A stretch of DNA of 64,000 nucleotides from contig NZ_SJPI01000001.1 of NCBI RefSeq assembly GCF_007859865.1, forward strand, positions 3,285,406 through 3,349,405, in the 5' to 3' direction. Position 1 is the first letter of the stretch. Every line of letters begins with the position of its first letter. A model generated the notes under the pieces. The model was not told the origin of the DNA, searched no databases, and was given only the letters and a program-made list of their open reading frames with translations. The position numbers and the translations under genes are program-made. Shown in pieces: positions 31,840 through 39,651 of this stretch. Origin of the DNA: Rubripirellula amarantea (GTDB lineage: Bacteria; Planctomycetota; Planctomycetia; Pirellulales; Pirellulaceae).

Positions 31840-32328
31840 TTAGACTTCTTGAGCCTGTAGCATCCACAAATGCTTTTCTAATGGGCCAGAAATTGCGATC
31901 AGCATGTCTTCGCTGATTGGATCGAGGTCGCCGAGTTTTTCGATCGCTGAACGAAGCCCATCAATCGTTGTCTTTGTAGCATCAGCAACGCGGGTAATGG
32001 TGCTTTTTACATCGACAAAATCGTAGGGGTACGATTCCAGGTCACTTTGCTCACTAACCGTGGATGCTCGACCGTCCGCAGCAATCCCCAGTGCTACGAT
32101 ACGCTCGGCTACCTCATCACTTGCATCACGCACCGTGGCGATGATTTCGTCAAGTTGCAAGTGGATGCTGCGAAAGTTCGGTCCGACGACGTTCCAGTGG
32201 GCCTGCTTCATCAACAGCGCAAGATCGATCAGGTTGGTCAAATTTTCTTGAAGAAGAGATGTGACTTGCTCGTTAGTTTCAGATTTAAGAATGTCGCGCT
32301 TGAACTGTGTCTTGATTGCCGTTGCCAT
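31840..32328 (-). CDS. dps: Dps ferritin-like DNA-binding protein
   Basis: The 162-residue protein is a Dps: KQAHWNVVGPNFRSIHLQLDEI with His44, His56 and Asp60, then Asp71 and Glu75 in DASDEVAERI. These match the spacing of the E. coli ferroxidase ligands His31-His43-Asp47-Asp58-Glu62. The full site is intact, so it should oxidise Fe(II) with peroxide and store iron. The N-terminus (ATAIKTQFKRDILKSE) is weakly basic and may contact DNA. The ATG at 32328 is followed by a good family match; a sigma-54-type promoter lies at 32477-32463, 135 bases upstream. It is divergent from the zinc ribbon gene and is followed by the ECF42 gene after 114 bases. Confidence 0.95.
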   Translation of the reverse strand: MATAIKTQFKRDILKSETNEQVTSLLQENLTNLIDLALLMKQAHWNVVGPNFRSIHLQLDEIIATVRDASDEVAERIVALGIAADGRASTVSEQSDLESYPYDFVDVKSTITRVADATKTTIDGLRSAIEKLGDLDPISEDMLIAISGPLEKHLWMLQAQEV

Positions 32329-32462
32329 CGTTGAAAATCCTGTTAGTGGAAGTAGTAAGTAGTCGTAGGTGCCAATCGCAAGACCTCACAAACGAGTAAA
32401 GTTGGCGCGTTGGCGTCCGATGTGATCCAGAACCGGACAGTTGAGGACCAAAAACAGAGGGT

Positions 32463-32477
32463 GCAAACAGTGGGCCA
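32463..32477 (-). promoter_or_regulatory. Sigma-54-type promoter of dps
   Basis: The minus strand reads TGGCCCACTGTTTGC: -24 TGGCCC, -12 TTGC, GG-N10-GC spacing. It is divergent from the site at 32507-32521; 29 bases separate the two. Confidence 0.65.
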
Positions 32478-32506
32478 AAACGCGATGTGCGAAACTGTAT
32501 TTTTTC

Positions 32507-32521
32507 TGGCTCACAAGTTGC
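32507..32521 (+). promoter_or_regulatory. Sigma-54-type promoter of the zinc ribbon gene
   Basis: TGGCTCACAAGTTGC: -24 TGGCTC, -12 TTGC, GG-N10-GC spacing, about 76 bases before the ATG at 32597. TGTGCGAAACT at 32486-32496 lies between this site and the dps site. Confidence 0.65.
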
Positions 32522-32596
32522 TTGTAGGTTTACTGCTCCGCGACGAATATCTCGTCGTTTCCATGTTCTATCTACCGACTTTCCGGAATGCCTCTC

Positions 32597-32788
32597 ATGA
32601 CGCTGAACAATCAAAACAAGTCCGAAGCCAGTCCGCTCAACGAGGTGCCGTGTCCGCATTGCGGTGTGGCCGTCGATGACCGTGCACCAGCCTGCCCGAA
32701 CTGTGGAGAGAAGATCTATGTGGAACATCCGGGAGGAATTACACCCACGAAGCATCGCCAAATTCCCATGAATCGCCCTCCTGAGTAA
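32597..32788 (+). CDS. Small double-CxxC zinc ribbon protein
   Basis: The 63-residue product has one zinc ribbon (VPCPHCGVAVDDRAPACPNCGEKIYVEHPGG) with two CxxC pairs, and a polar C-terminal tail. No membrane segment is present. The ATG at 32597 is preferred, as CCGGAATGCC gives it a GGA site at 8-10 bases; ATG 32588 in the same frame lacks one. It is divergent from dps and also has a sigma-54-type promoter. Zinc ribbons of this kind bind nucleic acid or proteins; no more can be said. Confidence 0.8.
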   Translation: MTLNNQNKSEASPLNEVPCPHCGVAVDDRAPACPNCGEKIYVEHPGGITPTKHRQIPMNRPPE

Positions 32789-33022
32789 AACAGCCGGCGG
32801 ATTTGAATGTTCGGCCTGCCCTTGCTAGCTGCGATATATAGGGGCAAGACGGGAGAGCCTAGCCGCCGACTGTCAGTCTGCATCGAAACGGCATAGAGAA
32901 CTTTGTTGGGCTTTCACTCACCATACTATTAGCCAATTCGATTGGCCGTGCGAACAAGTTGTTCGTCATGCAATTTGTTCGTCATGCGATTCGATGATCA
33001 AGAGCGACTGATCGCCAGCGGC

Positions 33023-33793
33023 TTATACGCCCTGCATTCTCGCGACGATTTTTCGCGTCACGATCCGCGGCAAGAAGCTAGTCGAAGTTACCATTAATCG
33101 GTTTTGCCAGCCTGGAATGACGATGTCTTCGTTGTTGCGGTATCCCCTATAGCCCGCTTTGGCGACGTCCAAGGCGGACATCGTTGACTTAGAAAACATA
33201 TCGAGCCGGCCCATCCCCGAATCATCGCCGAAACCCGATTCCGTTGGTCCGGGTTCGAGACACGTCACATGCACTCCGGTCCCTTTCACCTCTTCACGCA
33301 AGCCCTCCGTGAACGACAGGACATACGCCTTACTGGCGTAGTACACGGCCATGTTGGGCCCGGCTTGGTAGGCAGCGATGGATCCGACGTTGAGAATTCC
33401 TCCCGAACCGCGTTCGATCATTTGTGGGAGTAGTTGGCGGGTTAGTCTAGTCAATGCAACGACGTTCACCATCAGCATGTCAGTTTGTCGGTCGGCTGAT
33501 AACTCGGTGAACTTTCCCAATGCACCAAATCCAGCGTTGTTGACCAAAGTCTCTATCTCGAGACCTCGGTCTTGAAGACGTTCGCACAATCGGTCCACAG
33601 CCTCAGGCTTGGAAAGATCGCTAATGATCACATCAGCGCGAACACCAAACGAAGATCGGATGGTTTCAGCTAACTCGGTGAGTTTGTCCTCGCTTCGAGC
33701 CACAAGTACGACGTCGTTGCCGTCCTTCGCAAACTGCTTTGCGAGTTCAAGGCCGATTCCCGACGAACTTCCTGTTATTAATGTCGTACTCAT
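33023..33793 (-). CDS. Short-chain dehydrogenase/reductase
   Basis: The 256-residue protein is a classical SDR: cofactor site TLITGSSSGIGLELAKQFA (TGxxxGIG), NNAGFGALG, catalytic Ser in LNVGSIAAYQAG and YxxxK in YYASKAYVLSF. The pattern LVARSEDKL after the first strand fits an NADP-preferring enzyme. The ATG at 33793 is used (a TTG at 33805 is in frame), with AGGA twelve bases upstream. Substrate cannot be told. It lies 50 bases after the 116-residue protein gene on the same strand and may be cotranscribed. Confidence 0.93.
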   Translation of the reverse strand: MSTTLITGSSSGIGLELAKQFAKDGNDVVLVARSEDKLTELAETIRSSFGVRADVIISDLSKPEAVDRLCERLQDRGLEIETLVNNAGFGALGKFTELSADRQTDMLMVNVVALTRLTRQLLPQMIERGSGGILNVGSIAAYQAGPNMAVYYASKAYVLSFTEGLREEVKGTGVHVTCLEPGPTESGFGDDSGMGRLDMFSKSTMSALDVAKAGYRGYRNNEDIVIPGWQNRLMVTSTSFLPRIVTRKIVARMQGV

Positions 33794-33843
33794 AGTTTCT
33801 TGCAATTCCTAGATGTCGTTAGTTTCCGATTAAATGGACCGCC

Positions 33844-34194
33844 CTACGCGTCGGTCGCAGAGCTAATGTTGGCAGCTTTGGGTGGGTTGTCGTCGTTGGG
33901 AGTGCGGGATTCCCATTGGGCGAGTTCGCGAAATTTGGTCGCAAGCTTGCCGGTGATTGAGGACAATGCTCCGCCGCGATGCATCGCTTGCTCGCCACAT
34001 TGATCTTTCACTCGGTTCTCGACGTTTGTCATCAAACCTTCGTTGGACTTCCACACATAGCCGCTCATCAACAGTGACTTTAGCAGTCCGTCTCGGCGCT
34101 CAATCAAATCTTGATTTTCACCCTTCAGCGACTCGCAAACCAGTTTGGCAAGTTCGTTTAAGGTTGATTCAATTTCAGGGTTCGTCTCGTCCAT
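33844..34194 (-). CDS. Hypothetical 116-residue helical protein
   Basis: The product is all-helical, polar and acidic at the N-terminus (DETNPEIESTLNELAKLVCESLKGENQDLIERRDGLLKSLLMSGYVWKSNEGLM), with no signal peptide or membrane segment. GAGGTAAACCC before the ATG at 34194 is a good ribosome binding site. I do not recognise a family. It stands 122 bases downstream of DUF1328 on the same strand, behind a terminator-like hairpin (34217-34250), and upstream of the SDR gene. It may be reached by read-through of the DUF1328 transcript. Confidence 0.7.
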   Translation of the reverse strand: MDETNPEIESTLNELAKLVCESLKGENQDLIERRDGLLKSLLMSGYVWKSNEGLMTNVENRVKDQCGEQAMHRGGALSSITGKLATKFRELAQWESRTPNDDNPPKAANISSATDA

Positions 34195-34216
34195 GGGTTT
34201 ACCTCAGAGTGCATGA

Positions 34217-34250
34217 GAAAAGCGGCACACAAAAACGTGCGCCGCTTTTC
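34217..34250 (-). terminator. Hairpin terminator after DUF1328
   Basis: Stem GAAAAGCGGC (34217-34226) / GCCGCTTTTC (34241-34250) with partly paired inner bases (CAC/GTG). On the minus strand it ends with GCTTTTCTC, so the T run is short and inside the stem; termination may be partial. Confidence 0.6.
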
Positions 34251-34316
34251 GAATTGGGTGCTCCGTTGAAATCAACGAGCGGAAAATTTTGATGTTCCAC
34301 ACGGGAAACGTGGCGA

Positions 34317-34484
34317 TTAGACCACTGGTCCACGACGGCCCATGATCAGACCGATCACGAACAGGACGAGGAATACAACAAACAAAATCTTTGCAATCGA
34401 AGCAGCGGTACCGGCGACTACACCGAACCCGAGAACTCCTGCGATGAGTGCGATAACCAGAAACGTCAAAGCCCAGCCTAACAT
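34317..34484 (-). CDS. DUF1328 small membrane protein
   Basis: The 55-residue product has two membrane helices: [46 protein letters not shown], followed by MGRRGP. This is the DUF1328 (YtjA) family, common in stress regulons but of unknown function. ATG 34484 follows GGAGATTGCC. The frame extends to 34649, but only this start fits the family. A sigma-54-type promoter lies at 34577-34563. Confidence 0.93.
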   Translation of the reverse strand: MLGWALTFLVIALIAGVLGFGVVAGTAASIAKILFVVFLVLFVIGLIMGRRGPVV

Positions 34485-34562
34485 GGCAATCTCCAAAAGT
34501 GAAAAGTAGTTCTGCCGCGTGCGGTGAACGTCACTGGTCACGCGTTTGGCTTGGTATGCAAC

Positions 34563-34577
34563 GCGATTGCCGTGCCA
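34563..34577 (-). promoter_or_regulatory. Sigma-54-type promoter of DUF1328
   Basis: The minus strand reads TGGCACGGCAATCGC: perfect -24, TCGC at -12, GG-N10-GC spacing, 79 bases before the start at 34484. It is nearly the same as the site of the Rho-N gene. Confidence 0.6.
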
Positions 34578-34830
34578 AAGCGATCTGGAAATTATCTCAA
34601 AGGCAATGCCGAAGCAGTACCATCGAGGTTTCGCCGCATTTAGCAGCAAATCCTTAAGACGCTCGCGTCAAGCTCGTTAGCAAGTAAACATCATTCGCGC
34701 GTCGATCGACCAACCAGGTGTCGCAGCGACCAAAGAGATATCTTTCAGCAAGAACGCTGAGCCTAAGTGGGCGTTATGCACCATCCCCCACTGCGAACTA
34801 GAGCGAACTGGTGACTGTTAGGCTGCTCCA

Positions 34831-34860
34831 GAATGCCCAGTACCCGAATGCCCAGTACCC
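34831..34860 (+). repeat. Tandem 15-bp repeat
   Basis: GAATGCCCAGTACCC occurs twice in a row with a decayed third copy (GAATCTCCCAAGTAG) running into the sigma-54-type promoter at 34876. Confidence 0.85.
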
Positions 34861-34875
34861 GAATCTCCCAAGTAG

Positions 34876-34890
34876 TGGAACGTACTTTGC
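34876..34890 (+). promoter_or_regulatory. Sigma-54-type promoter of the zinc protein/response regulator pair
   Basis: TGGAACGTACTTTGC: -24 TGGAAC, -12 TTGC, GG-N10-GC spacing, 159 bases before the ATG at 35049. Two GCGAACT repeats with 10-bp period lie 67-83 bases upstream. Confidence 0.65.
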
Positions 34891-35048
34891 TTATTCTTTG
34901 TTCACGCTCCCGGTTGCAACGTTATGACTTAGCCATCGCGACGATCGACTGTGATCACATGCGGTTGGTGCGGGTAATCTCACGGGTAATCCCAGGAGCG
35001 TTTCACTAAAAGCGACTACGACAACGACTACTAAACTGGAGACCAGCC

Positions 35049-35249
35049 ATGAATGTTCAAGAGCGTCCAACAACAGGCGATATGTATCGTTGTAGTAAGT
35101 GTGAGTTTGAAATCCATATCACAAACGGATGTCAGTGCGACGATTGCACTACCCAATTACAGTGCTGTGGGCAACCGCTCGAGAAGGTGACGGCAATCCC
35201 TGTCCAGAACCCACGACCATCTCAGGCATTGGACCAGAACAATGCTTAA
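35049..35249 (+). CDS. Small Cys-rich zinc-binding protein
   Basis: The 66-residue protein has a core MYRCSKCEFEIHITNGCQCDDCTTQLQCCGQPLEKV with seven Cys: CxxC, CxC-x-x-C and CC, like desulforedoxin/zinc ribbon domains that end in CCG-x-x-L/M. The C-terminal 20 residues are disordered. ATG follows CTGGAGACCAGCC. The last eight bases overlap the response regulator start (ATGCTTAA), so they are coupled. A sigma-54-type promoter precedes it. Metal or redox sensing is possible but unproven. Confidence 0.75.
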   Translation: MNVQERPTTGDMYRCSKCEFEIHITNGCQCDDCTTQLQCCGQPLEKVTAIPVQNPRPSQALDQNNA

Positions 35250-35655
35250 GCGAATGACAAACCACGATGGTTCTGAGCTCAATCCAACCGTGCTGGTTGT
35301 GGATGATACGGATGCTGCAAGGCGATTGATTGTTCGCACACTAGATCGTATTGGATTTTCAACGATTGTTGCCATCGATGGAGAGAGCGCTCTTCACAAC
35401 ATCCGCGACTTCCGGCCCGACGCAATCGTGACTGACCTCGAAATGCCTGGGATGGATGGTGAATCTTTGATCGAAAAACTAAGGTCCAACCCTGACGAGC
35501 GCGTCCGTGAGCTTCCCGTGATCGTATGCAGTTCGAAGAACGATTTAGAGACACGCCGCAATCTTCTTCGACTTGGCGTTAACGCGATCGTTCCCAAGCC
35601 TGTTGATGTACGAATGCTGGCCAGGCGAGCGTTGAAGCTGTTTAAGATCATTTAG
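35242..35655 (+). CDS. Single-domain response regulator
   Basis: The 137-residue product is a lone receiver: VLVVDDTDAARRLIVRTLDRIGF, DAIVTDLEMPGMDGESLIEKLR with the phospho-acceptor Asp, VIVCSSKND (Thr/Ser switch residue replaced by Ser) and IVPKPVDVRMLARRALKLFKII with the conserved Lys. There is no output domain, so it is a CheY-like messenger. The start at 35242 overlaps the Cys-rich gene by eight bases; a second in-frame ATG is at 35254. Partners could be the hybrid kinases at 18.9-26.2 kb, but this is inference. Confidence 0.9.
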   Translation: MLKRMTNHDGSELNPTVLVVDDTDAARRLIVRTLDRIGFSTIVAIDGESALHNIRDFRPDAIVTDLEMPGMDGESLIEKLRSNPDERVRELPVIVCSSKNDLETRRNLLRLGVNAIVPKPVDVRMLARRALKLFKII

Positions 35656-36016
35656 TTTTCGATCTGTTTCCTGCACTGGCACTTCGCGAATGTCAAGCAA
35701 CATGAAGCTGGGCCTGCTTTGAAATTCGACGATAAGCCTTAGCCCTGCTACCTCTTCTCTGCCATTGCTCGGTGGCACCGCCAGCTAGCTCGAAATCTTT
35801 CAGGGTGGCAATGTTAGCTCTCCAAGAGCAGTGCTATAGCGTGCAACGCATTTAGGGCACTTTTTGCAGTCTGAAACTGGGTGAATGTTGCGCAATTCGG
35901 AGGAATTTTGCCAAAAACGGAAATCTGGCCCTAAGGAAAGTGTTCGTGGCGAGTCTCCTTTCATGAGAGGATGAAGGATCGAGATTCAGAATCGCCTTGC
36001 TTATCGAACAGATTTC
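35656..36016. other. Intergenic region, nothing clear
   Basis: Between the response regulator and the ECF sigma gene. GGGCAC-N5-TTGCA around 35856-35869 looks like a sigma-54 site but has one base too few between GG and GC and is not called. No gene is seen. Confidence 0.5.
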
Positions 36017-36571
36017 ATGTTGAAAACGACTCCCCGAGTCTATCAAGCTAACGCCGAGAGTGAGCCGCGTGCCGCTCTGTTGGCACTGTTTGAATCCGAG
36101 GAATCGTTGCTTTTACGGTACGCGTTTTCGATTACCGGACGTCGCGCAGTTGCGGAAGAGATCGTTCAAGAAGTCTTCTTGCTTCTGCATAAGAACTGGG
36201 ACGAAGTCGAATCGCCTAAGTCCTGGTTGACGCGCAGCGTTCGAAACAAGGCGTTCAGCTTTGTCCGCGATCATCGTCGGGAAGTGCTAACGTCCAATGA
36301 CGAATCACAACCGACCACGACGGCGGCTAGTGAATCACCCCAGCAAGTACTGCTTCGCGTGGAAGCAACAGTCAAGTTACGTGAATTACTAGGCCAGCTA
36401 AGTGAATCCGATCAACGATTGGTAACGCTGAAGTACTTCGACGATTGCAAGTACAGCGAGATAAGCGATCAAACCGGCATGAGTGTCGGCAACGTCGGTT
36501 ATCGATTGCATCACATTTTGAAACAGCTAGCCGGGAAGCTGACGTCACTCGGAATCGACGAAAAGTCATGA
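36017..36571 (+). CDS. ECF RNA polymerase sigma factor
   Basis: The 184-residue protein has sigma region 2 (about 25-90; LLLRYAFSITGRRAVAEEIVQEVFLLLHKNWDEVESPKSWLTRSVRNKAFSFVRDHRRE) and region 4 (about 125-178; LGQLSESDQRLVTLKYFDDCKYSEISDQTGMSVGNVGYRLHHILKQLAGKL). It lacks the C-terminal extension. The next gene overlaps by ATGA and encodes a long protein with a zinc-free anti-sigma-like N-terminus and one membrane helix, so it is probably held inactive by its partner and released by an envelope signal. No good ribosome binding site precedes ATG 36017. Confidence 0.92.
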   Translation: MLKTTPRVYQANAESEPRAALLALFESEESLLLRYAFSITGRRAVAEEIVQEVFLLLHKNWDEVESPKSWLTRSVRNKAFSFVRDHRREVLTSNDESQPTTTAASESPQQVLLRVEATVKLRELLGQLSESDQRLVTLKYFDDCKYSEISDQTGMSVGNVGYRLHHILKQLAGKLTSLGIDEKS

Positions 36572-39498
36572 ACAACGAACTGAACAACGACGGAATTGAT
36601 TCTGAACTCGAAGCTCGCATTGTCGCGTTAGTTTTGGGTGAGGCTTCTGACTTCGAAGCATCACAGTTGAATCAGATGATCGAACAACGACCCGAGTTGG
36701 CCACCTTTCGAGATGAGATGGCGCGAGTGCATGACTTGCTCCGGGGCGTACAAAGGGACGATGCGATCGCGGGCGATGATTGGAAGCTGCCTGAGCACAG
36801 GCGTAAGCAGGTGATCGCAACGTTCAACGGCGAGCCGTGCGAAGAGGTTGATCCTCGTGTCGCATCTGATGCCGAAGTGCGTTGGAGCAGGCGGAAGGTT
36901 GTTGCGGCTTTGGTGACGGCCGCCTGTTTGGCAATGGTGGTGTTGGGGTTGAGCTTTCCTTCAGTCCATTCCGCACGTGAGGCTTCTCGAGGTGAAAATC
37001 AAGCGAAAGGATTCGAACGCGCATTTGAGCTCGACGGAATTTTATCCGACGACGAGAAGCTAGATCCAAATTCGTCCATGACTTTCAAGATCGAGGAACT
37101 GCGACGTTTCGACGACGGACGACGGAAAGAGGTGCGGGCGACCTTGCGGTCTATCGAAAACGAAACGCTTCCAGCCGTAGAGATAATCCAACAGCGAATC
37201 AATCAACCAGCGACGGATCGTTATCAAGTTCAGGACGCTGCGTCCGAGGGAACAATGGAATCAAAATTGCAATTTCAAAGGGAATCGGGCGCTCGCATAG
37301 TACGTGAGCAGGCAGGCAAGTCCGTGGCGGATATCCAAGCGAGTCGGCATTACGATATTGAACCGCAGCGGATTGGGCGTATCGCATCGGGTGCTGCAGC
37401 GGGTGGACCACTCGAGGCGGATGCCAATTCGAATGGTCGGGCTCCGTTCACGCCATATGCCGCAGTGCCCGTGACACCCGAAGTTCAGAAGCCGGCTGTG
37501 CAATTGATGGACATCGCTGACCAGAACGGTCAATCGGGAGCGGGCATCGCAGGTCAGGTTGAAGCATTCGGATTCCAAAACCAAGTTGGCGGACGCGATT
37601 TCGATTCGGACGGTAATGTGATGGGACCTGGTGATGCTGCGATGTTTGGGGATATCCCATCGGCCTATTTCGGTGTCGATATAAACAGTTCGGACGCCGC
37701 AGATAAGTTGGGCGAAGCGTTAGCAGATAATCCTGTTTCGGACTCAATTGCGATCAATGGTGGGACCGAGATGAAACTCGGATCGCAGCGTCCAATTTTA
37801 TCGAAGCGATTGAGTATCAGTCGAAATGAAACGTCTGAATCACGTTTGCAACGATCTGGAAATACCGAGTCCGATTCGGGTTCACGAGACTTCATCGAGG
37901 CGTTTCGGCATAGGGCGGCTTCAACTAAAGATGATTCGAGGCAATCACTGCTGTTAGAGGAATCCCTCACTGAAAGCGATTCGTTGGCGAGGTGGGGAAG
38001 AGAGCTGGCGGAACGAGTGGCGGGAGAACATCCTGAATTCTCGATAGAGAAAGCCAATCGGGCACGGGGATTGTCGGCTGAGGCTGCGCCCGCCGGAAGC
38101 ATGCTAAACATCGCTGCAAAGGACCCTGCGAAAAAACGCACGCTCTTACGTGAAGCTCAGGAAAGCGACGCTGGCACCGACGCCTTCTCGACATTCTCGC
38201 TTCACGTCAGCGACGTGTCGTTCAAGCTCGCTCAGGCGTCACTCGCCAGTGGCCAATGGCCAGAACCGAGCAAGATTCGCATCGAAGAGTTTATCAACGC
38301 GTTTGATTACGGTGACCCACTGCCCGGCGACCATCCAAGTGACCATCAAAAGGTAGCGTGCCGCGTAGAGCAAGCCAGTCATCCGTTCTTGCAACAGCGA
38401 AACATGTTGAGGATAGCGATGCGAACGGCGGCGGCGGGACGAGCGAGCCAAACACCACTTCGTTTGACACTGTTGCTAGACAATTCGGGATCGATGGAAC
38501 GTTCAGATCGCCAAAAGACTTTGCGTCGGGCGTTCGCTGCGCTGGCGGACCAACTCACGCCTAGTGATCAAATCACACTGATCAGCTTTGCTCGCATTCC
38601 ACGATTGATGGCGGACAAGTACAGCGGATCTCGCGCGGGCGAACTGGTGGAACTTATCGATGGGCTTCCTAGCGAAGGAGGAACAAACGTCGAAGCCGCC
38701 TTGCAGCTCGCGTATGAAAAGTCTCAAGATCAGTTCCTCGACAAAGCCCAGAACCGAATCGTATTGCTCACGGACGGAGCGGTAAATTTGGGCGATGCCG
38801 ATCCCAATCGCTTGTCCGAGATGGTGACGATGATTCGTCAATCCGGTGTCGCTCTTGATGTGGCCGGTATTTGCGCCGAGGGACTCAACGATGAGATCCT
38901 AGAAGCGCTTTCGCGTCAGGGCGATGGTCGCTACTACCTGCTTGATTCGATTGAATCGGTAAATGAAGGATTCGCAAACCAGCTTGCCGGATCACTGCGT
39001 CCGTCGGCTAAGAACGTAAAGATTCAAATGGAGTTCAATCCGAAACGAGTCGGGAAGTACAAGCTACTTGGGTTCGACAAACATCGTCTCAACCACGAAG
39101 ACTTTCGCAACGATCAAGTGGATGCAGCCGAAATGGCTGCAGCAGAATCTGGGGTCGCGATGTATCAGTTTGAACCAAAACCCGATGGCGAGGGCGATGT
39201 CGGTTCGGTTTCCGTTCGCTTCTTAGACCTTTCGTCGGGCGAAATGGTCGAGAACCGCTGGCCGATACCGTATCAACCCAACGCACCGCGACCTGACCAA
39301 GCGTCGGCTTCACTTCGGATTGCCATCGCTGCGTCACTGTTTGCGGCGAAACTAAGTGGTGATCCCGTCGGCGAATCAGTCCAACTGAAAACTCTTTCTG
39401 AATTGGTTACCGGGCTATCCGAGCAAGCGTCGCGCTCCGCACGCGTGGGGCAACTGGTGCGGATGCTGGAACAAGCTCAGGAAATCAGCGGAAACTAA
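36568..39498 (+). CDS. VWA-domain protein with anti-sigma-like N-terminus
   Basis: The 976-residue protein starts inside the sigma gene stop (ATGA). Residues 1-60 look like a cytoplasmic anti-sigma region (IDSELEARIVALVLGEASDFEASQLNQMIEQRPELATFRDEM). One membrane helix follows (about 113-135; VVAALVTAACLAMVVLGLSFPS). A long polar region (140-530) leads to a vWF_A N-terminal domain (about 540-610; FSLHVSDVSFKLAQASLASGQWPEPSKIRIEEFINAFDY), a VWA domain with MIDAS DNSGS (near 637) and a DUF3520-type C-terminus. The layout fits a membrane sensor of the ECF sigma factor with an outside VWA domain. The frame is open upstream to 36445 but the coupled start is clear. Confidence 0.9.
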   Translation: MNNELNNDGIDSELEARIVALVLGEASDFEASQLNQMIEQRPELATFRDEMARVHDLLRGVQRDDAIAGDDWKLPEHRRKQVIATFNGEPCEEVDPRVASDAEVRWSRRKVVAALVTAACLAMVVLGLSFPSVHSAREASRGENQAKGFERAFELDGILSDDEKLDPNSSMTFKIEELRRFDDGRRKEVRATLRSIENETLPAVEIIQQRINQPATDRYQVQDAASEGTMESKLQFQRESGARIVREQAGKSVADIQASRHYDIEPQRIGRIASGAAAGGPLEADANSNGRAPFTPYAAVPVTPEVQKPAVQLMDIADQNGQSGAGIAGQVEAFGFQNQVGGRDFDSDGNVMGPGDAAMFGDIPSAYFGVDINSSDAADKLGEALADNPVSDSIAINGGTEMKLGSQRPILSKRLSISRNETSESRLQRSGNTESDSGSRDFIEAFRHRAASTKDDSRQSLLLEESLTESDSLARWGRELAERVAGEHPEFSIEKANRARGLSAEAAPAGSMLNIAAKDPAKKRTLLREAQESDAGTDAFSTFSLHVSDVSFKLAQASLASGQWPEPSKIRIEEFINAFDYGDPLPGDHPSDHQKVACRVEQASHPFLQQRNMLRIAMRTAAAGRASQTPLRLTLLLDNSGSMERSDRQKTLRRAFAALADQLTPSDQITLISFARIPRLMADKYSGSRAGELVELIDGLPSEGGTNVEAALQLAYEKSQDQFLDKAQNRIVLLTDGAVNLGDADPNRLSEMVTMIRQSGVALDVAGICAEGLNDEILEALSRQGDGRYYLLDSIESVNEGFANQLAGSLRPSAKNVKIQMEFNPKRVGKYKLLGFDKHRLNHEDFRNDQVDAAEMAAAESGVAMYQFEPKPDGEGDVGSVSVRFLDLSSGEMVENRWPIPYQPNAPRPDQASASLRIAIAASLFAAKLSGDPVGESVQLKTLSELVTGLSEQASRSARVGQLVRMLEQAQEISGN

Positions 39499-39651
39499 AG
39501 CTTGCATCGAGCGGTTTATCGTTGAGCGGTTTTGCATTTTCTTTGCATTGATTTGAAAACGATTTGACAAATGATTTCGCGGCACCGGGCAGGATGTGAG
39601 GTGAGGTCACGCATGTAGGAATATCTTCTCTCGACAACTGGGACCAAAACT

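Larger units (their letters stand above)
34485..35048. other. Divergent intergenic region with two sigma-54-type sites
   Basis: These 564 bases carry the DUF1328 promoter (34577-34563), a direct repeat GCGAACT (34793-34799 and 34803-34809), two perfect 15-mers GAATGCCCAGTACCC (34831-34845 and 34846-34860) and the promoter at 34876-34890. No gene is seen in it. Confidence 0.7.

Noticed and set aside
35856-35869. GGGCAC-N5-TTGCA-like site before the ECF sigma gene
   Set aside because: Only nine bases separate GG and GC; sigma-54 does not tolerate this spacing.
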